6,419 nt of DNA, taken from NCBI GenBank assembly GCA_947630255.1, contig CANRGU010000073.1, positions 1-6,419 of the forward strand, written 5' to 3'. The translations under genes and the position numbers were made by a program. This document shows, one piece after another, positions 1 through 6,254 of the stretch. Positions within the stretch are counted from its first letter, which is position 1, and each line of letters starts with the position of its first letter. This DNA is from an uncultured Clostridia bacterium (GTDB lineage Bacteria > Bacillota > Clostridia > TANB77 > CAG-508). The notes under the pieces were generated by a model, which saw nothing but the letters and a program-made list of their open reading frames with translations, searched no databases and was not told where the DNA came from.

Positions 1-6
1 ACTAAC

Positions 7-36
7 ATTGTATCATAATGTAATAATGTGTGTCTT
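7..36 (-). promoter_or_regulatory. Possible leftward promoter (extended -10)
   Basis: Read on the minus strand, AAGACA (31-36) lies 18 nt upstream of TACAAT (7-12). A TG one base before the -10 gives the extended -10 form TGATACAAT. The -10 matches the sigma-A consensus at five of six positions and the -35 at four of six. It would drive a gene beyond the left edge, in the same direction as the DUF5711-cvpA operon. AT-rich spacers produce such matches by chance, so this is moderate to weak support. The rest of 1-110 shows no gene and no convincing terminator for cvpA, so read-through from the upstream operon is also possible. Confidence 0.4.
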
Positions 37-110
37 TTTATTTCTTAAAACCGGTCACTTAATTTTACCATTTATATTTTTTAGCACTGTTTTTGTAAAA
101 TTTTCTACTT

Positions 111-734
111 TTATTTTATTATATGTAGTATAAAGTTATTATTATATAATGCTTTTGCAAGTATTGACTTATCAATATTTTCAGTTATTGTTTTATTTAA
201 TAATGGTGCTGCTAAATATACTATTGCAAGTATTACATATACAACTATAACACCTTTAATTAAACCGTAAAGTACTCCTCCAAGTGTGTTTACTTGTTTT
301 AATATTGGAAGTTTTGTAATTAAATCTGTTAGAACAGTTACAAATCTTAATGCTATTTTAACAATTATATATATTAATAACAAAACTGCGGTTTCTATTA
401 ACTTTACTGTAAAGGCATCGGCTATTGTTTCTATTGTGCTATTTGCTGTCTCCCCTAAAATCATAAGTCCTTTAGCATCTTCAATGCTTATTTCTTCATC
501 TTTTTCTACACCTTCTGGTTTTATTTTTTCTATCATTGCATTTTTGATATTATCATATATTGGTGTGTTGTTTATGATTAAATTACTTACTGGTTTATAT
601 AAAATCAGTGCTACTATTATTGCAATAAAAAATGCTAAAATTTTTATTGCGGATTTTACTAACCCTTGTTTATACCCTATAAAAGTACATAATGCTATAA
701 TTGCAACTATTATTATATCAAATATAATTGACAT
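111..734 (-). CDS. CvpA family membrane protein
   Basis: 207 residues, predicted integral inner-membrane protein of the CvpA (colicin V production) family. Hydrophobic segments lie at about 1-19, 27-46, 108-130 and 155-176. The family hallmarks are visible: the N-terminal glycine/basic turn GYKQGLVK (20-27, after helix 1) and the later stretch LPILKQVNTLGGVLYGLIKG (142-161), with the conserved N149, G152, G153 and G157 pattern. Between the helix pairs is a longer charged loop (about residues 60-105, rich in Glu and Lys), which makes the protein somewhat longer than the usual 160-180 residues. CvpA proteins are linked to colicin V export in E. coli and to envelope maintenance elsewhere; the molecular activity is unsettled. 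The start follows a clean AAGGGGG site 7 nt upstream that shares bases with the stop codon of the preceding DUF5711 gene, so the two are almost certainly co-transcribed and translationally coupled. Family assignment is firm; function here is not known. Confidence 0.88.
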   Translation of the reverse strand: MSIIFDIIIVAIIALCTFIGYKQGLVKSAIKILAFFIAIIVALILYKPVSNLIINNTPIYDNIKNAMIEKIKPEGVEKDEEISIEDAKGLMILGETANSTIETIADAFTVKLIETAVLLLIYIIVKIALRFVTVLTDLITKLPILKQVNTLGGVLYGLIKGVIVVYVILAIVYLAAPLLNKTITENIDKSILAKALYNNNFILHIIK

Positions 735-749
735 ATATTTTCCCCCTTA
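735..749 (-). promoter_or_regulatory. cvpA ribosome binding site fused to the upstream stop codon
   Basis: On the minus strand the TAA stop of the DUF5711 gene (747-749) runs directly into AAGGGGG (742-748), followed by a 7-nt spacer and the cvpA ATG. Stop and Shine-Dalgarno share two A residues and the coding sequences are 12 nt apart. A ribosome terminating on the first gene therefore ends on the initiation site of the second. The site fixes the cvpA start and supports an operon. Confidence 0.8.
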
Positions 750-1943
750 TAATGAAATTATATATATTTTATTTTTAGAGATGACCCCTGATATGCCATC
801 ACACATAACGATATTTTGTATTTCTTCTTTTTGCGTAAATCCATATTCTTTTACAAGCCAACCACTAGAATTTATAAACATTATATTTGTTCCTAAATTT
901 ACAGCTATCATATTTCCTTGAGTGTAAATTTTTTTCGGTGTTCCATTTATTGTGTATCTATTTATCTCTTTTACATTGTTACTGTTTATTATTTGCATTT
1001 CTACAGAGCTATCAAGTAGTCCTTCTGACTTTTTTACAACCTTTATTATGTTTGATGAGAGATTAATGTCTGCAAATAATGGTTTTTCATCTACTAAGCT
1101 TACTAATTCTGTGTTTTCTTCGCCTTTTAATACATCAATGTGTTCATCATACATACATATTAAGTCGTTTTTATTATTATACTTTATATTTATAATTAAG
1201 TCATTTGCTTTTGCTATATGTGTATATTTTATAGACTCGGTTGAATTAGTTATAGCATCATCCATAGATACCACTTTTATATTTGATTGAACAACGATTC
1301 CTGAAAAGTTTGCCTCTGCAATTGCTAAATATTTGTTATCATTAGATATGTCTGTATCTATTACATTTGTAGTCGAAAAATAAAATTTAAATAAATCATC
1401 GCCTTTTGAATTAAAGGTTTGGACTACTGTTTTATAACTTGTACCAGATATTGTTACTGAAACATAGCCATTTTTATTTACATTTATACTAGATATTTCT
1501 CCTTCAATTTCTTTTTGCCATACTACATTTTTGTTTTCTATTAAATATATTTCTTGCCCACCTTTTTCTGCAATGCATAGATAGTTTCCGCTTGTTTCAA
1601 ATATAGGGTTTGAAATTTCTATATCTAGACTATGTTCCTGTTTTCCTGCTTTATTATACATATTCAATACATTTTGATCTAGTACAACTATATATTTGCT
1701 AAATGCGAATATGTTTGCATTTGTTACATTCTCAATATCTATGCTCGGTACATTTTCCTCATTAATTATTTTTCTAAATATATATGTATCAAAAAAGCTT
1801 CTTACTTTTTCGTTTTTTACATACAAGATAACAATCGTAATTATTAATATGATAAAAATTAATATAGCTGATATTTTTAATACTTTACCCTTATTGGTTT
1901 TCTTTTTAGCTGTGCCTACATCTGCCTTACCGGGAGAATCCAT
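747..1943 (-). CDS. DUF5711 family protein, membrane-anchored beta-propeller-like
   Basis: 398 residues. A basic cytoplasmic tail (1-20, eight Lys and no Arg) precedes one hydrophobic helix at about 21-42, giving an N-in, C-out topology with about 350 residues outside. The exported part is rich in short beta strands arranged as WD/PQQ-like blades: for example SGNYLCIAEKGG (118-129) then VVWQKEIEG (140-148), NKNGYVSVTISG (156-167) with FNSKGDDLF (177-185), SNDNKYLAIAE (200-210), and a last one near VKEYGFTQKEE (364-374). This matches what I know of DUF5711 proteins of Clostridia, which often sit next to cvpA as here. No catalytic motif is visible. The annotated ATG has no Shine-Dalgarno directly upstream. 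An in-frame TGA lies 18 bases before it, so the frame cannot be extended far, and no alternative ATG, GTG or TTG lies before the transmembrane helix. Translation probably depends on the overlapping leader ORF (1927-1962). Function unknown; an extracytoplasmic sensor or scaffold working with CvpA is an inference from context only. Confidence 0.85.
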   Translation of the reverse strand: MDSPGKADVGTAKKKTNKGKVLKISAILIFIILIITIVILYVKNEKVRSFFDTYIFRKIINEENVPSIDIENVTNANIFAFSKYIVVLDQNVLNMYNKAGKQEHSLDIEISNPIFETSGNYLCIAEKGGQEIYLIENKNVVWQKEIEGEISSINVNKNGYVSVTISGTSYKTVVQTFNSKGDDLFKFYFSTTNVIDTDISNDNKYLAIAEANFSGIVVQSNIKVVSMDDAITNSTESIKYTHIAKANDLIINIKYNNKNDLICMYDEHIDVLKGEENTELVSLVDEKPLFADINLSSNIIKVVKKSEGLLDSSVEMQIINSNNVKEINRYTINGTPKKIYTQGNMIAVNLGTNIMFINSSGWLVKEYGFTQKEEIQNIVMCDGISGVISKNKIYIISL

Positions 1944-1962
1944 TAAACATATAATATTTCAT
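1927..1962 (-). CDS. Putative 11-codon leader ORF overlapping the DUF5711 start
   Basis: On the minus strand, ATG at 1962-1960 is followed by ten sense codons and TAA at 1929-1927, encoding MKYYMFNGFSR. It has the only good Shine-Dalgarno in this leader, AAAGGTG (1968-1974), 5 nt before its ATG. It overlaps the first 17 bases of the DUF5711 gene in another frame. The DUF5711 ATG lies 24 nt from that site, too far for normal use. This fits a translated leader that feeds ribosomes to the DUF5711 start by termination-reinitiation: the stop lies 14 nt past the ATG, within the usual backtracking range. The alternative is a one-base assembly error, which would simply lengthen the DUF5711 N terminus. 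The peptide has no composition bias typical of amino-acid attenuators apart from two adjacent Tyr. Confidence 0.4.
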   Translation of the reverse strand: MKYYMFNGFSR

Positions 1963-1967
1963 AATTA

Positions 1968-1974
1968 CACCTTT
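1968..1974 (-). promoter_or_regulatory. Shine-Dalgarno site of the leader ORF
   Basis: AAAGGTG on the minus strand, 5 nt from the leader ATG at 1962 and 24 nt from the DUF5711 ATG at 1943. It lies about 20 nt after the expected transcription start of the promoter at 2001-2029. Its position is what makes the leader ORF, not the DUF5711 ATG, the natural ribosome entry point. Confidence 0.55.
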
Positions 1975-2000
1975 TCTATATGTTTTGATTTTCTATTTTA

Positions 2001-2029
2001 TTTATATCAAAACAATAGTTTTTTTTCAA
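2001..2029 (-). promoter_or_regulatory. Promoter of the DUF5711-cvpA operon
   Basis: Read on the minus strand, TTGAAA (2024-2029) and TATAAA (2001-2006) are separated by exactly 17 nt, and a TG one base before the -10 gives the extended form TGATATAAA. Each hexamer matches the sigma-A consensus at five of six positions. It sits just after the YkvI-family stop codon (2036-2038) and predicts a leader of roughly 30 nt before the 11-codon ORF. The two-gene operon can thus be transcribed independently of the transporter gene upstream, from which no terminator separates it. Confidence 0.75.
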
Positions 2030-2035
2030 GGTATT

Positions 2036-3067
2036 TTAATGTATTATTATAAAAATTAATTGTAAAATTCCTAAATATCCAAAAATTGGATATAGAAGAT
2101 TTATTAAATTTGAAAATCCCATTTGTCCTATCAGTATTGAAACCAAGCAAATAAATGCCGCGCAAAATAAATAACTTTTTTTAGTTTTTGTAACATTGCT
2201 TAAAAATCCGTATCCTGCACAAATTGCTGTTGTGAATATTGCCATTAATATGACAATTCCATACATGTATTTAAATCCTTTTCCCATAGTATTTGCTATA
2301 TAGACTATTGGTATTTCTACTTTATATATTTCGCTTATAAAAGTATTCATCAGCAGAAAAATAATAATAGATAATATTAGCATTATAAGTGTTACCATGA
2401 TTGTAAGTATTAATGATTCACTCTTTGTTTTTATTTTATTTTTTATGCTTATTAATATTGGTATTAAAGTTATACTGTTATAGCTAGCATATAAAATACT
2501 GCTTAAAATCCAGTAGATAGAATTTTTACTGTTATTGTTAATAATGCTTGTATATTCAATTTTATTTATTCCTAAAAAAGCAATTAGTAAAATTATTGTT
2601 GGAACTAAAAATGTATTTATCTTTATTACTCCATTGCTATTATTAGATAAAGTGATAAATGCTAAAATGGCTATTAAAATCGCGCCATACCATTTGGAAA
2701 TATTAAGTTCTTGCATGAAATATGTTGCAAATCCAGCTACCATTATATTAAAAGATATTAAAAGAAATATGTTTATAATATTATTTATGGTAAGCCCTAT
2801 CATTTTATTTTCTCGTAATCTTTCTGGCATAATATTTTCGATGAATTCCTGATAGTTATTAATATTGTTTTTTAATATAATTTTAAACGTTTTATAGATT
2901 ATATATCCTATTAAAATAACTGATATAAAGATACCTATTAGACCCTTTGTGCCATACTTATTAAAAAAAGTATAAATCTCTTGCCCAGATGCAAACCCAG
3001 CACCTATTATTGTACCTATAATGACAAAGCAAGTAGTATATATATTTTTTAAGTTTATTTTTTGCAT
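2036..3067 (-). CDS. YkvI-family membrane transporter (APC superfamily)
   Basis: 343 residues, polytopic membrane protein with about ten hydrophobic segments and only short charged loops (about 62-90, 171-183, 208-218, 292-298). The first helix carries GTIIGAGFASGQE (18-30), the glycine-rich unwound helix 1 signature of LeuT-fold transporters; the FASGQE ending is typical of the Bacillus YkvI group. Other conserved-looking parts are SSILYASYNSITLIPIL (189-205), the glycine turn AICAGYGF (281-288), and GFSNLINLLYPIFGYLG (317-333) near the C terminus. Length is about that of the family. Related transporters move amino acids or similar small solutes with Na+ or H+, but the substrate of YkvI proteins is not established and none is assigned here. 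The start is set by AAGGAA ending 6 nt before the ATG (minus strand, about 3073-3078). It is divergent from the GDT1-family gene across an 89-nt gap in which I find no convincing sigma-A promoter for either gene. Confidence 0.85.
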   Translation of the reverse strand: MQKINLKNIYTTCFVIIGTIIGAGFASGQEIYTFFNKYGTKGLIGIFISVILIGYIIYKTFKIILKNNINNYQEFIENIMPERLRENKMIGLTINNIINIFLLISFNIMVAGFATYFMQELNISKWYGAILIAILAFITLSNNSNGVIKINTFLVPTIILLIAFLGINKIEYTSIINNNSKNSIYWILSSILYASYNSITLIPILISIKNKIKTKSESLILTIMVTLIMLILSIIIFLLMNTFISEIYKVEIPIVYIANTMGKGFKYMYGIVILMAIFTTAICAGYGFLSNVTKTKKSYLFCAAFICLVSILIGQMGFSNLINLLYPIFGYLGILQLIFIIIH

Positions 3068-3146
3068 ATTTATTCCTTACCTTCCAATACCATATTTATG
3101 TTCTTTTTTTAGGAATATTAATAAGATTTCAAGAATATATTTTTTT

Positions 3147-3152
3147 AGGTGA
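3147..3152 (+). promoter_or_regulatory. Ribosome binding site of the GDT1-family gene
   Basis: AGGTGA lies 4 nt before the ATG at 3157 and confirms that start. The upstream gap (3068-3156) is AT-rich. A TATATT at 3136-3141 has no -35 partner and would place the transcript start on the ribosome binding site, so it is not called a promoter. No structured manganese (yybP-ykoY) riboswitch fits in the remaining space. Confidence 0.6.
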
Positions 3153-3156
3153 TAAC

Positions 3157-3759
3157 ATGGAATTTATTTACCCTTTTTTAATTGCTTTTCTTTTAATTTT
3201 TATATCCGAGCTTGGTGACAAAACACAGCTTCTAGTTTTGTCTTTTTCTTCTAAATTAAAAGCTAAAACTATATTATTAGGAGTTGCATTAGGCTCATTA
3301 TTTAGCCATGGAATTGCAATATTATTTGGTAGTTTCCTTGGAAATATTGAAAACTTAATTTTCCAGCATTTTTTAAAAATAATTACATACATTTCTTTTA
3401 TAATTTTTGGAATAATTACTCTGCTAAAATCTAAAACAGAGAATGAAGAAAATAGTCAAAATAATAGAAAAAATTTAAAAAATAATTTAGGATATATTTT
3501 ATTTATTGCATTTACTATTGCTGTTGGTGAATTAGGAGATAAAACATTTCTTGCCTCAATAGGGCTTGGTATTGAATATTCTGCATATAAGATCTCTCTT
3601 ATATGTGGAGCAATTGTTGGAATGATTATGAGTGATTTGATTGCAATTGTATTTGGTAGGGCTCTTTCTCATAAAATACCAGAAAGCATTATGCAAAAAT
3701 TTTCTGGAATTTTATTTTTAATTTTTGGTCTTGTAGAAATTCTAAATTTTCTTTTTTAA
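3157..3759 (+). CDS. GDT1/TMEM165 (UPF0016) family cation exporter
   Basis: 200 residues, predicted inner-membrane protein with six main helices at about 3-23, 38-60, 68-90, 112-136, 143-168 and 180-198. It is an inverted repeat of two three-helix halves, each opening with the family signature E-x-G-D-K-T: ELGDKT at 18-23 and again at 125-130. The acidic residues E18, D21, E125 and D128 are the expected cation site. A hydrophilic Asn/Lys/Glu-rich loop (about 92-110) joins the halves. Length is normal and both motifs are intact, so the gene looks functional. Known family members export Mn2+ (for example MneA of Vibrio cholerae) or exchange Ca2+/Mn2+ for H+ in eukaryotic Golgi; Mn2+ efflux is the likeliest role, with Ca2+ possible. 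It stands alone on the plus strand, divergent from the YkvI-family gene and convergent with the secreted-protein gene. No metal-responsive leader is visible. Confidence 0.92.
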   Translation: MEFIYPFLIAFLLIFISELGDKTQLLVLSFSSKLKAKTILLGVALGSLFSHGIAILFGSFLGNIENLIFQHFLKIITYISFIIFGIITLLKSKTENEENSQNNRKNLKNNLGYILFIAFTIAVGELGDKTFLASIGLGIEYSAYKISLICGAIVGMIMSDLIAIVFGRALSHKIPESIMQKFSGILFLIFGLVEILNFLF

Positions 3760-3767
3760 TTGTATAG

Positions 3768-3793
3768 AAAAGAGAGTGCCTATGGCACTCTCT
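3768..3793 (-). terminator. Rho-independent terminator in the convergent gap
   Basis: AGAGAGTGCC (3771-3780) and GGCACTCTCT (3784-3793) form a perfect 10-bp stem with a 3-nt loop. Read on the minus strand it begins 12 nt after the secreted-protein stop and is followed by TTT (3768-3770) and then CTATA, so it is best oriented as the terminator of that gene. On the plus strand it comes 11 nt after the GDT1-family stop and is followed by CGTGGTTT, a poor U-tract. It may still slow transcription from that side, so bidirectional use is possible but weaker. Confidence 0.8.
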
Positions 3794-3805
3794 CGTGGTT
3801 TATGC

Positions 3806-6250
3806 TTATTTTTTTATTTTAATGTTTTTTACAGTCCATCCTGAATAATAATTTACTCTAGATACAGTCTTATATGAACGAATTCTTACATAATATGTTT
3901 TATTTTTTGTTAGACCTGTTATAACTTTTGATGTTGTACTATTCTTTGTTATTTTTACTGTTTTTACACCTTTCTTGAATGCCTTATCTGTTGAGTATTG
4001 TATTTCATATCCTGTTACCGCTGTATTCTTTTTCCATGTTATGGTCATCTTCTTGCTCGCACTGTTGCTTAATTTAGATATTGTTATTGTTGGTGGATTT
4101 ACTATTATTGTTATTTTTTTACTTACTGCTTTATAGCCTGCTGTTTCTTTTGCTGTAATTGTAATTGTTGCTGCTCCTATAAATCCTTTTGCTATTGTTA
4201 CTTTTCCTGAACTATTTACTTTTACATTTTTATTATTGCTACTATATGTTAGTTTTGCATCTCCTGCTTGTTTTGCATTAATTGAAAAACTTTGTGCTTT
4301 TGTAGAATATTTTTTTGTAAAGTTTGATGCTGTAATCTTATTATTAATTTTATTAACTGCAATTGTAATTTTCTTTGTTGCTTTATTATAGTTTGTTGTA
4401 TCATTTGCTGTAATTGTAATTGTTGCTTTTCCAACATATCCAGCTTTAACAGTTACTACTCCTAAACTATTTACAGTAATATATTTGTTATTGCTACTAT
4501 ATGTTAATTTTGCATCTCCTGCCTGTTTTACTCCTAATTTAATAGTTTGTGCTTTTTTAGAATAATTTACTGTTTTATCTGTTGCTGTTATTGTATTATT
4601 TTTCTTTTCAATTTTAAAGTTTGCTGTTGTTGTTCCTTTATAAACATTTTTTCCTGTAACTGTAACTGTTGCTGTACCAGCTTTAACATTATTATCATAA
4701 TTTACAGTATAATCTTTTCCATTAACTAAAGTTTTATTTCCAGCTTTTACTGTAACGGTTGGTTCTTTTCGATTACCATCGTAAACATAGTTTGTTGAAG
4801 ATAAATAAACTTTTGTATCTGTCATTTTTACTGTTGCATCTCTTGTTTCAGTATATTCACATCTAGTACATTTACGTTCTTCTTTATTTGCTACTCCTGT
4901 AGCAGTCCAGTTTCCAAAATGATGTCCTAATGCTTTGTCTGATACTGTTTCAGTTCTTACTACTTTACCACATACTCTACATTTATATTGAATTTTATGA
5001 AATCCATCAGTTGTGCAAGTAGCATAAACTCTTTCGATTTCTTCTCCTCCTAAAGTGATGTGTCCGTTGTTTGATGTAAATTCAAATTTAGTTTCATTTC
5101 CAGCTGTATCTTTTGCTACAATTACTTTTTTAGCATCCAAATACGTTGGCAATTCGAAGGTTTTTTCTGTCCAGCTATTATATTTAAATTTTGTTATTGT
5201 AATTCCATTTACCTTAATATAATCAATTTCTTTATCGTCTGTTACTGTAATAACAGGGTTTTCACAATAAGAACCATTTTCTCTGATTTCTTCCCCTGTG
5301 TTACTTTTTGCTGTAATAACAGGAGGTGTAGTATCTTTAGGTTTTTTAGGATCTTCTGGAAGTGGTTCATCCTTCTTGTGCTCTACTGCTGCTCCATTAC
5401 TATAAATTACTGTAGCATTATCTTCTTTAATAATATGGTCTGCACTAATTGCTCCAGCCTGTGCACGTTTTTCTCCTGAAGGATCTGCAGTTATTTCTAC
5501 ATTGCTGTCATCTGCGAATTTTATATCTCCATTTACTATAATACCCCAATAATATGGACTGTTTATTTTAATTTTTCCTGTGGCTTCAATTATGAAACCT
5601 GAATTTGGGTCATCGTAATTTATCTCATCAGTTTCAAGTACAATACCTGGTACAATATAGTCGTTTGTTTCTTCTTGATCTTGGTTGGTAGTCATATTAT
5701 GAACTTTTTCAGTTTTTCTCTCTAAATGGGCTTGAACTTCTAAAGAACCAGAACCTTTTATAGTAACACCTTTTGTGTAACCACCTGATATACCATATCC
5801 TGTAATTTTGTTTGTTCCTTCAAGTTCAATAGTTATATGGGTTTTACGTGCTAAATGCCTTTGTAAATTAGGAAAAACTGTTCTAGGATCTGTTCCTTCT
5901 TCTGCACTACTTTCGGCTACTTCTACATCTGAATCATCATAAGGCAATATAACTTTTTTTGCAGTTAAGTCTTTAAATTTAATTGTATAATTATGACCTT
6001 CTTTTTTTATTTCATAGCCATCTGTAGTTAAATCACCATAAGAATTACGGTTTGATGATTTTGAAAAATCAAATTTTACTCTATTTGAAAAATCAAGAAC
6101 CTCTCCTGTAATGTTATTTTTTAATTCATAGTCTGCATCATATTCTACTGCAGCCATTACTGTTGGTGCCATTACAGAAAACATCAAAATCAACACTAAT
6201 GTAAGTGCTAAAAATGATTTTTTGTTTATGTTTATTATATTACTAAGCAT
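3806..6250 (-). CDS. Secreted multidomain surface protein (beta-helix, Ig-like, FN3)
   Basis: 814 residues. A Sec signal peptide is clear: Lys10-Lys11, hydrophobic core 12-26, and likely cleavage after VMA (31-33); there is no lipobox Cys. Residues about 40-295 are a Gly/Asn/Ile-rich beta-structured region with TIELEGTNKITGYGISGG (140-157) and GVTIKGSGSLEVQA (161-174). This resembles the right-handed helix of Cthe_2159-like carbohydrate-binding domains. A Pro/Lys/Asp linker (294-310) leads to an Ig-like domain (307-396, TPPVITA to DTAGNETKFEF). Next is a cysteine module (about 409-470, C412, C424, C427, C461, C464). Then come a YDG-type Ig domain (472-548, ending in a TGKNVYKGTTTANFKI motif), two 85-residue Ig-like repeats (549-633, 634-718) and a C-terminal FN3 domain (719-814, WKKNTAVTGYEIQYS and YYVRIRSYKT). 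No LPXTG, SLH, choline-binding or C-terminal membrane segment is present, so attachment is unknown; many Lys near the end could bind anionic wall polymers. The start follows AAAGGGGTGG, 4 nt upstream. A role in adhesion or glycan binding is inferred from domains. Confidence 0.82.
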   Translation of the reverse strand: MLSNIININKKSFLALTLVLILMFSVMAPTVMAAVEYDADYELKNNITGEVLDFSNRVKFDFSKSSNRNSYGDLTTDGYEIKKEGHNYTIKFKDLTAKKVILPYDDSDVEVAESSAEEGTDPRTVFPNLQRHLARKTHITIELEGTNKITGYGISGGYTKGVTIKGSGSLEVQAHLERKTEKVHNMTTNQDQEETNDYIVPGIVLETDEINYDDPNSGFIIEATGKIKINSPYYWGIIVNGDIKFADDSNVEITADPSGEKRAQAGAISADHIIKEDNATVIYSNGAAVEHKKDEPLPEDPKKPKDTTPPVITAKSNTGEEIRENGSYCENPVITVTDDKEIDYIKVNGITITKFKYNSWTEKTFELPTYLDAKKVIVAKDTAGNETKFEFTSNNGHITLGGEEIERVYATCTTDGFHKIQYKCRVCGKVVRTETVSDKALGHHFGNWTATGVANKEERKCTRCEYTETRDATVKMTDTKVYLSSTNYVYDGNRKEPTVTVKAGNKTLVNGKDYTVNYDNNVKAGTATVTVTGKNVYKGTTTANFKIEKKNNTITATDKTVNYSKKAQTIKLGVKQAGDAKLTYSSNNKYITVNSLGVVTVKAGYVGKATITITANDTTNYNKATKKITIAVNKINNKITASNFTKKYSTKAQSFSINAKQAGDAKLTYSSNNKNVKVNSSGKVTIAKGFIGAATITITAKETAGYKAVSKKITIIVNPPTITISKLSNSASKKMTITWKKNTAVTGYEIQYSTDKAFKKGVKTVKITKNSTTSKVITGLTKNKTYYVRIRSYKTVSRVNYYSGWTVKNIKIKK
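4097..4606 (-). repeat. Tandem 85-residue Ig-like repeats (two copies of 255 bp)
   Basis: Within the secreted-protein gene, repeat A (residues 549-633, 4352-4606) and repeat B (634-718, 4097-4351) share the order NN-(T/K)-ITA, K-AQ, KQAGDAKLTYSSNNK, VNS-G-VT, G-ATITITA and KKITI-VN at a constant 85-residue offset. DNA identity is patchy. A 42-bp block (4233-4274 and 4488-4529) has only two mismatches and a 22-bp block (4151-4172 and 4406-4427) has none, while the parts between are diverged. This indicates an old duplication with later homogenisation of the conserved strands, or strong constraint. The fold resembles bacterial Ig-like group 2 or cadherin-like modules that act as stalks. Confidence 0.85.
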
Positions 6251-6254
6251 AAAA

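Noticed and set aside
2..133. Plus-strand frame open from the left edge to the end of cvpA
   Set aside because: The translation is a Phe/Leu/Ile-rich string from T-rich DNA, it overlaps the cvpA 3' end, and it contains no family motif.
286..921. Long plus-strand open frame crossing cvpA and the end of the DUF5711 gene
   Set aside because: It is antisense to two recognisable genes, spans their junction, has no ribosome binding site, and its hydrophobic, Ile/Ser-rich translation is what AT-rich antisense coding DNA gives.
2008..2026. Small AAAAC/GTTTT hairpin followed by T residues on the plus strand, downstream of the YkvI-family stop
   Set aside because: Only a 5-bp AT-dominated stem. Its T-tract faces the plus strand where no gene ends, and the bases are better explained as the operon promoter spacer.
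952..2052. Plus-strand open frames at 952-1290 and 1696-2052 opposite the DUF5711 gene
   Set aside because: Both are antisense to a well-supported gene and have Phe/Ile-rich translations without a domain. The second also covers the leader and operon promoter.
2535..2852. Plus-strand open frame inside the YkvI-family gene
   Set aside because: Antisense to conserved transporter helices, no Shine-Dalgarno, no recognisable protein.
3068..3156. Manganese (yybP-ykoY) riboswitch ahead of the GDT1-family gene
   Set aside because: This would fit the function, but the 89-nt AT-rich gap lacks GC-paired helices and is too short for the aptamer plus an expression platform.
4547..4729. Small cysteine-rich plus-strand open frame opposite the secreted-protein gene
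   Set aside because: The Cys and Ile runs arise from the complement of Thr and Ala/Asn codons (ACA, GCA, AAT) in the Ig-like region; it is not a real cysteine-rich peptide. The minus-strand frame at 4249-4437 is a frame-shifted shadow of the same repeats, rich in Gln and Leu.
4840..5026. The CxxC pairs as a DNA- or RNA-binding zinc finger
   Set aside because: They sit inside a protein with a clear signal peptide and outside-type Ig domains, so a nucleic-acid-binding role in the cytoplasm is unlikely.
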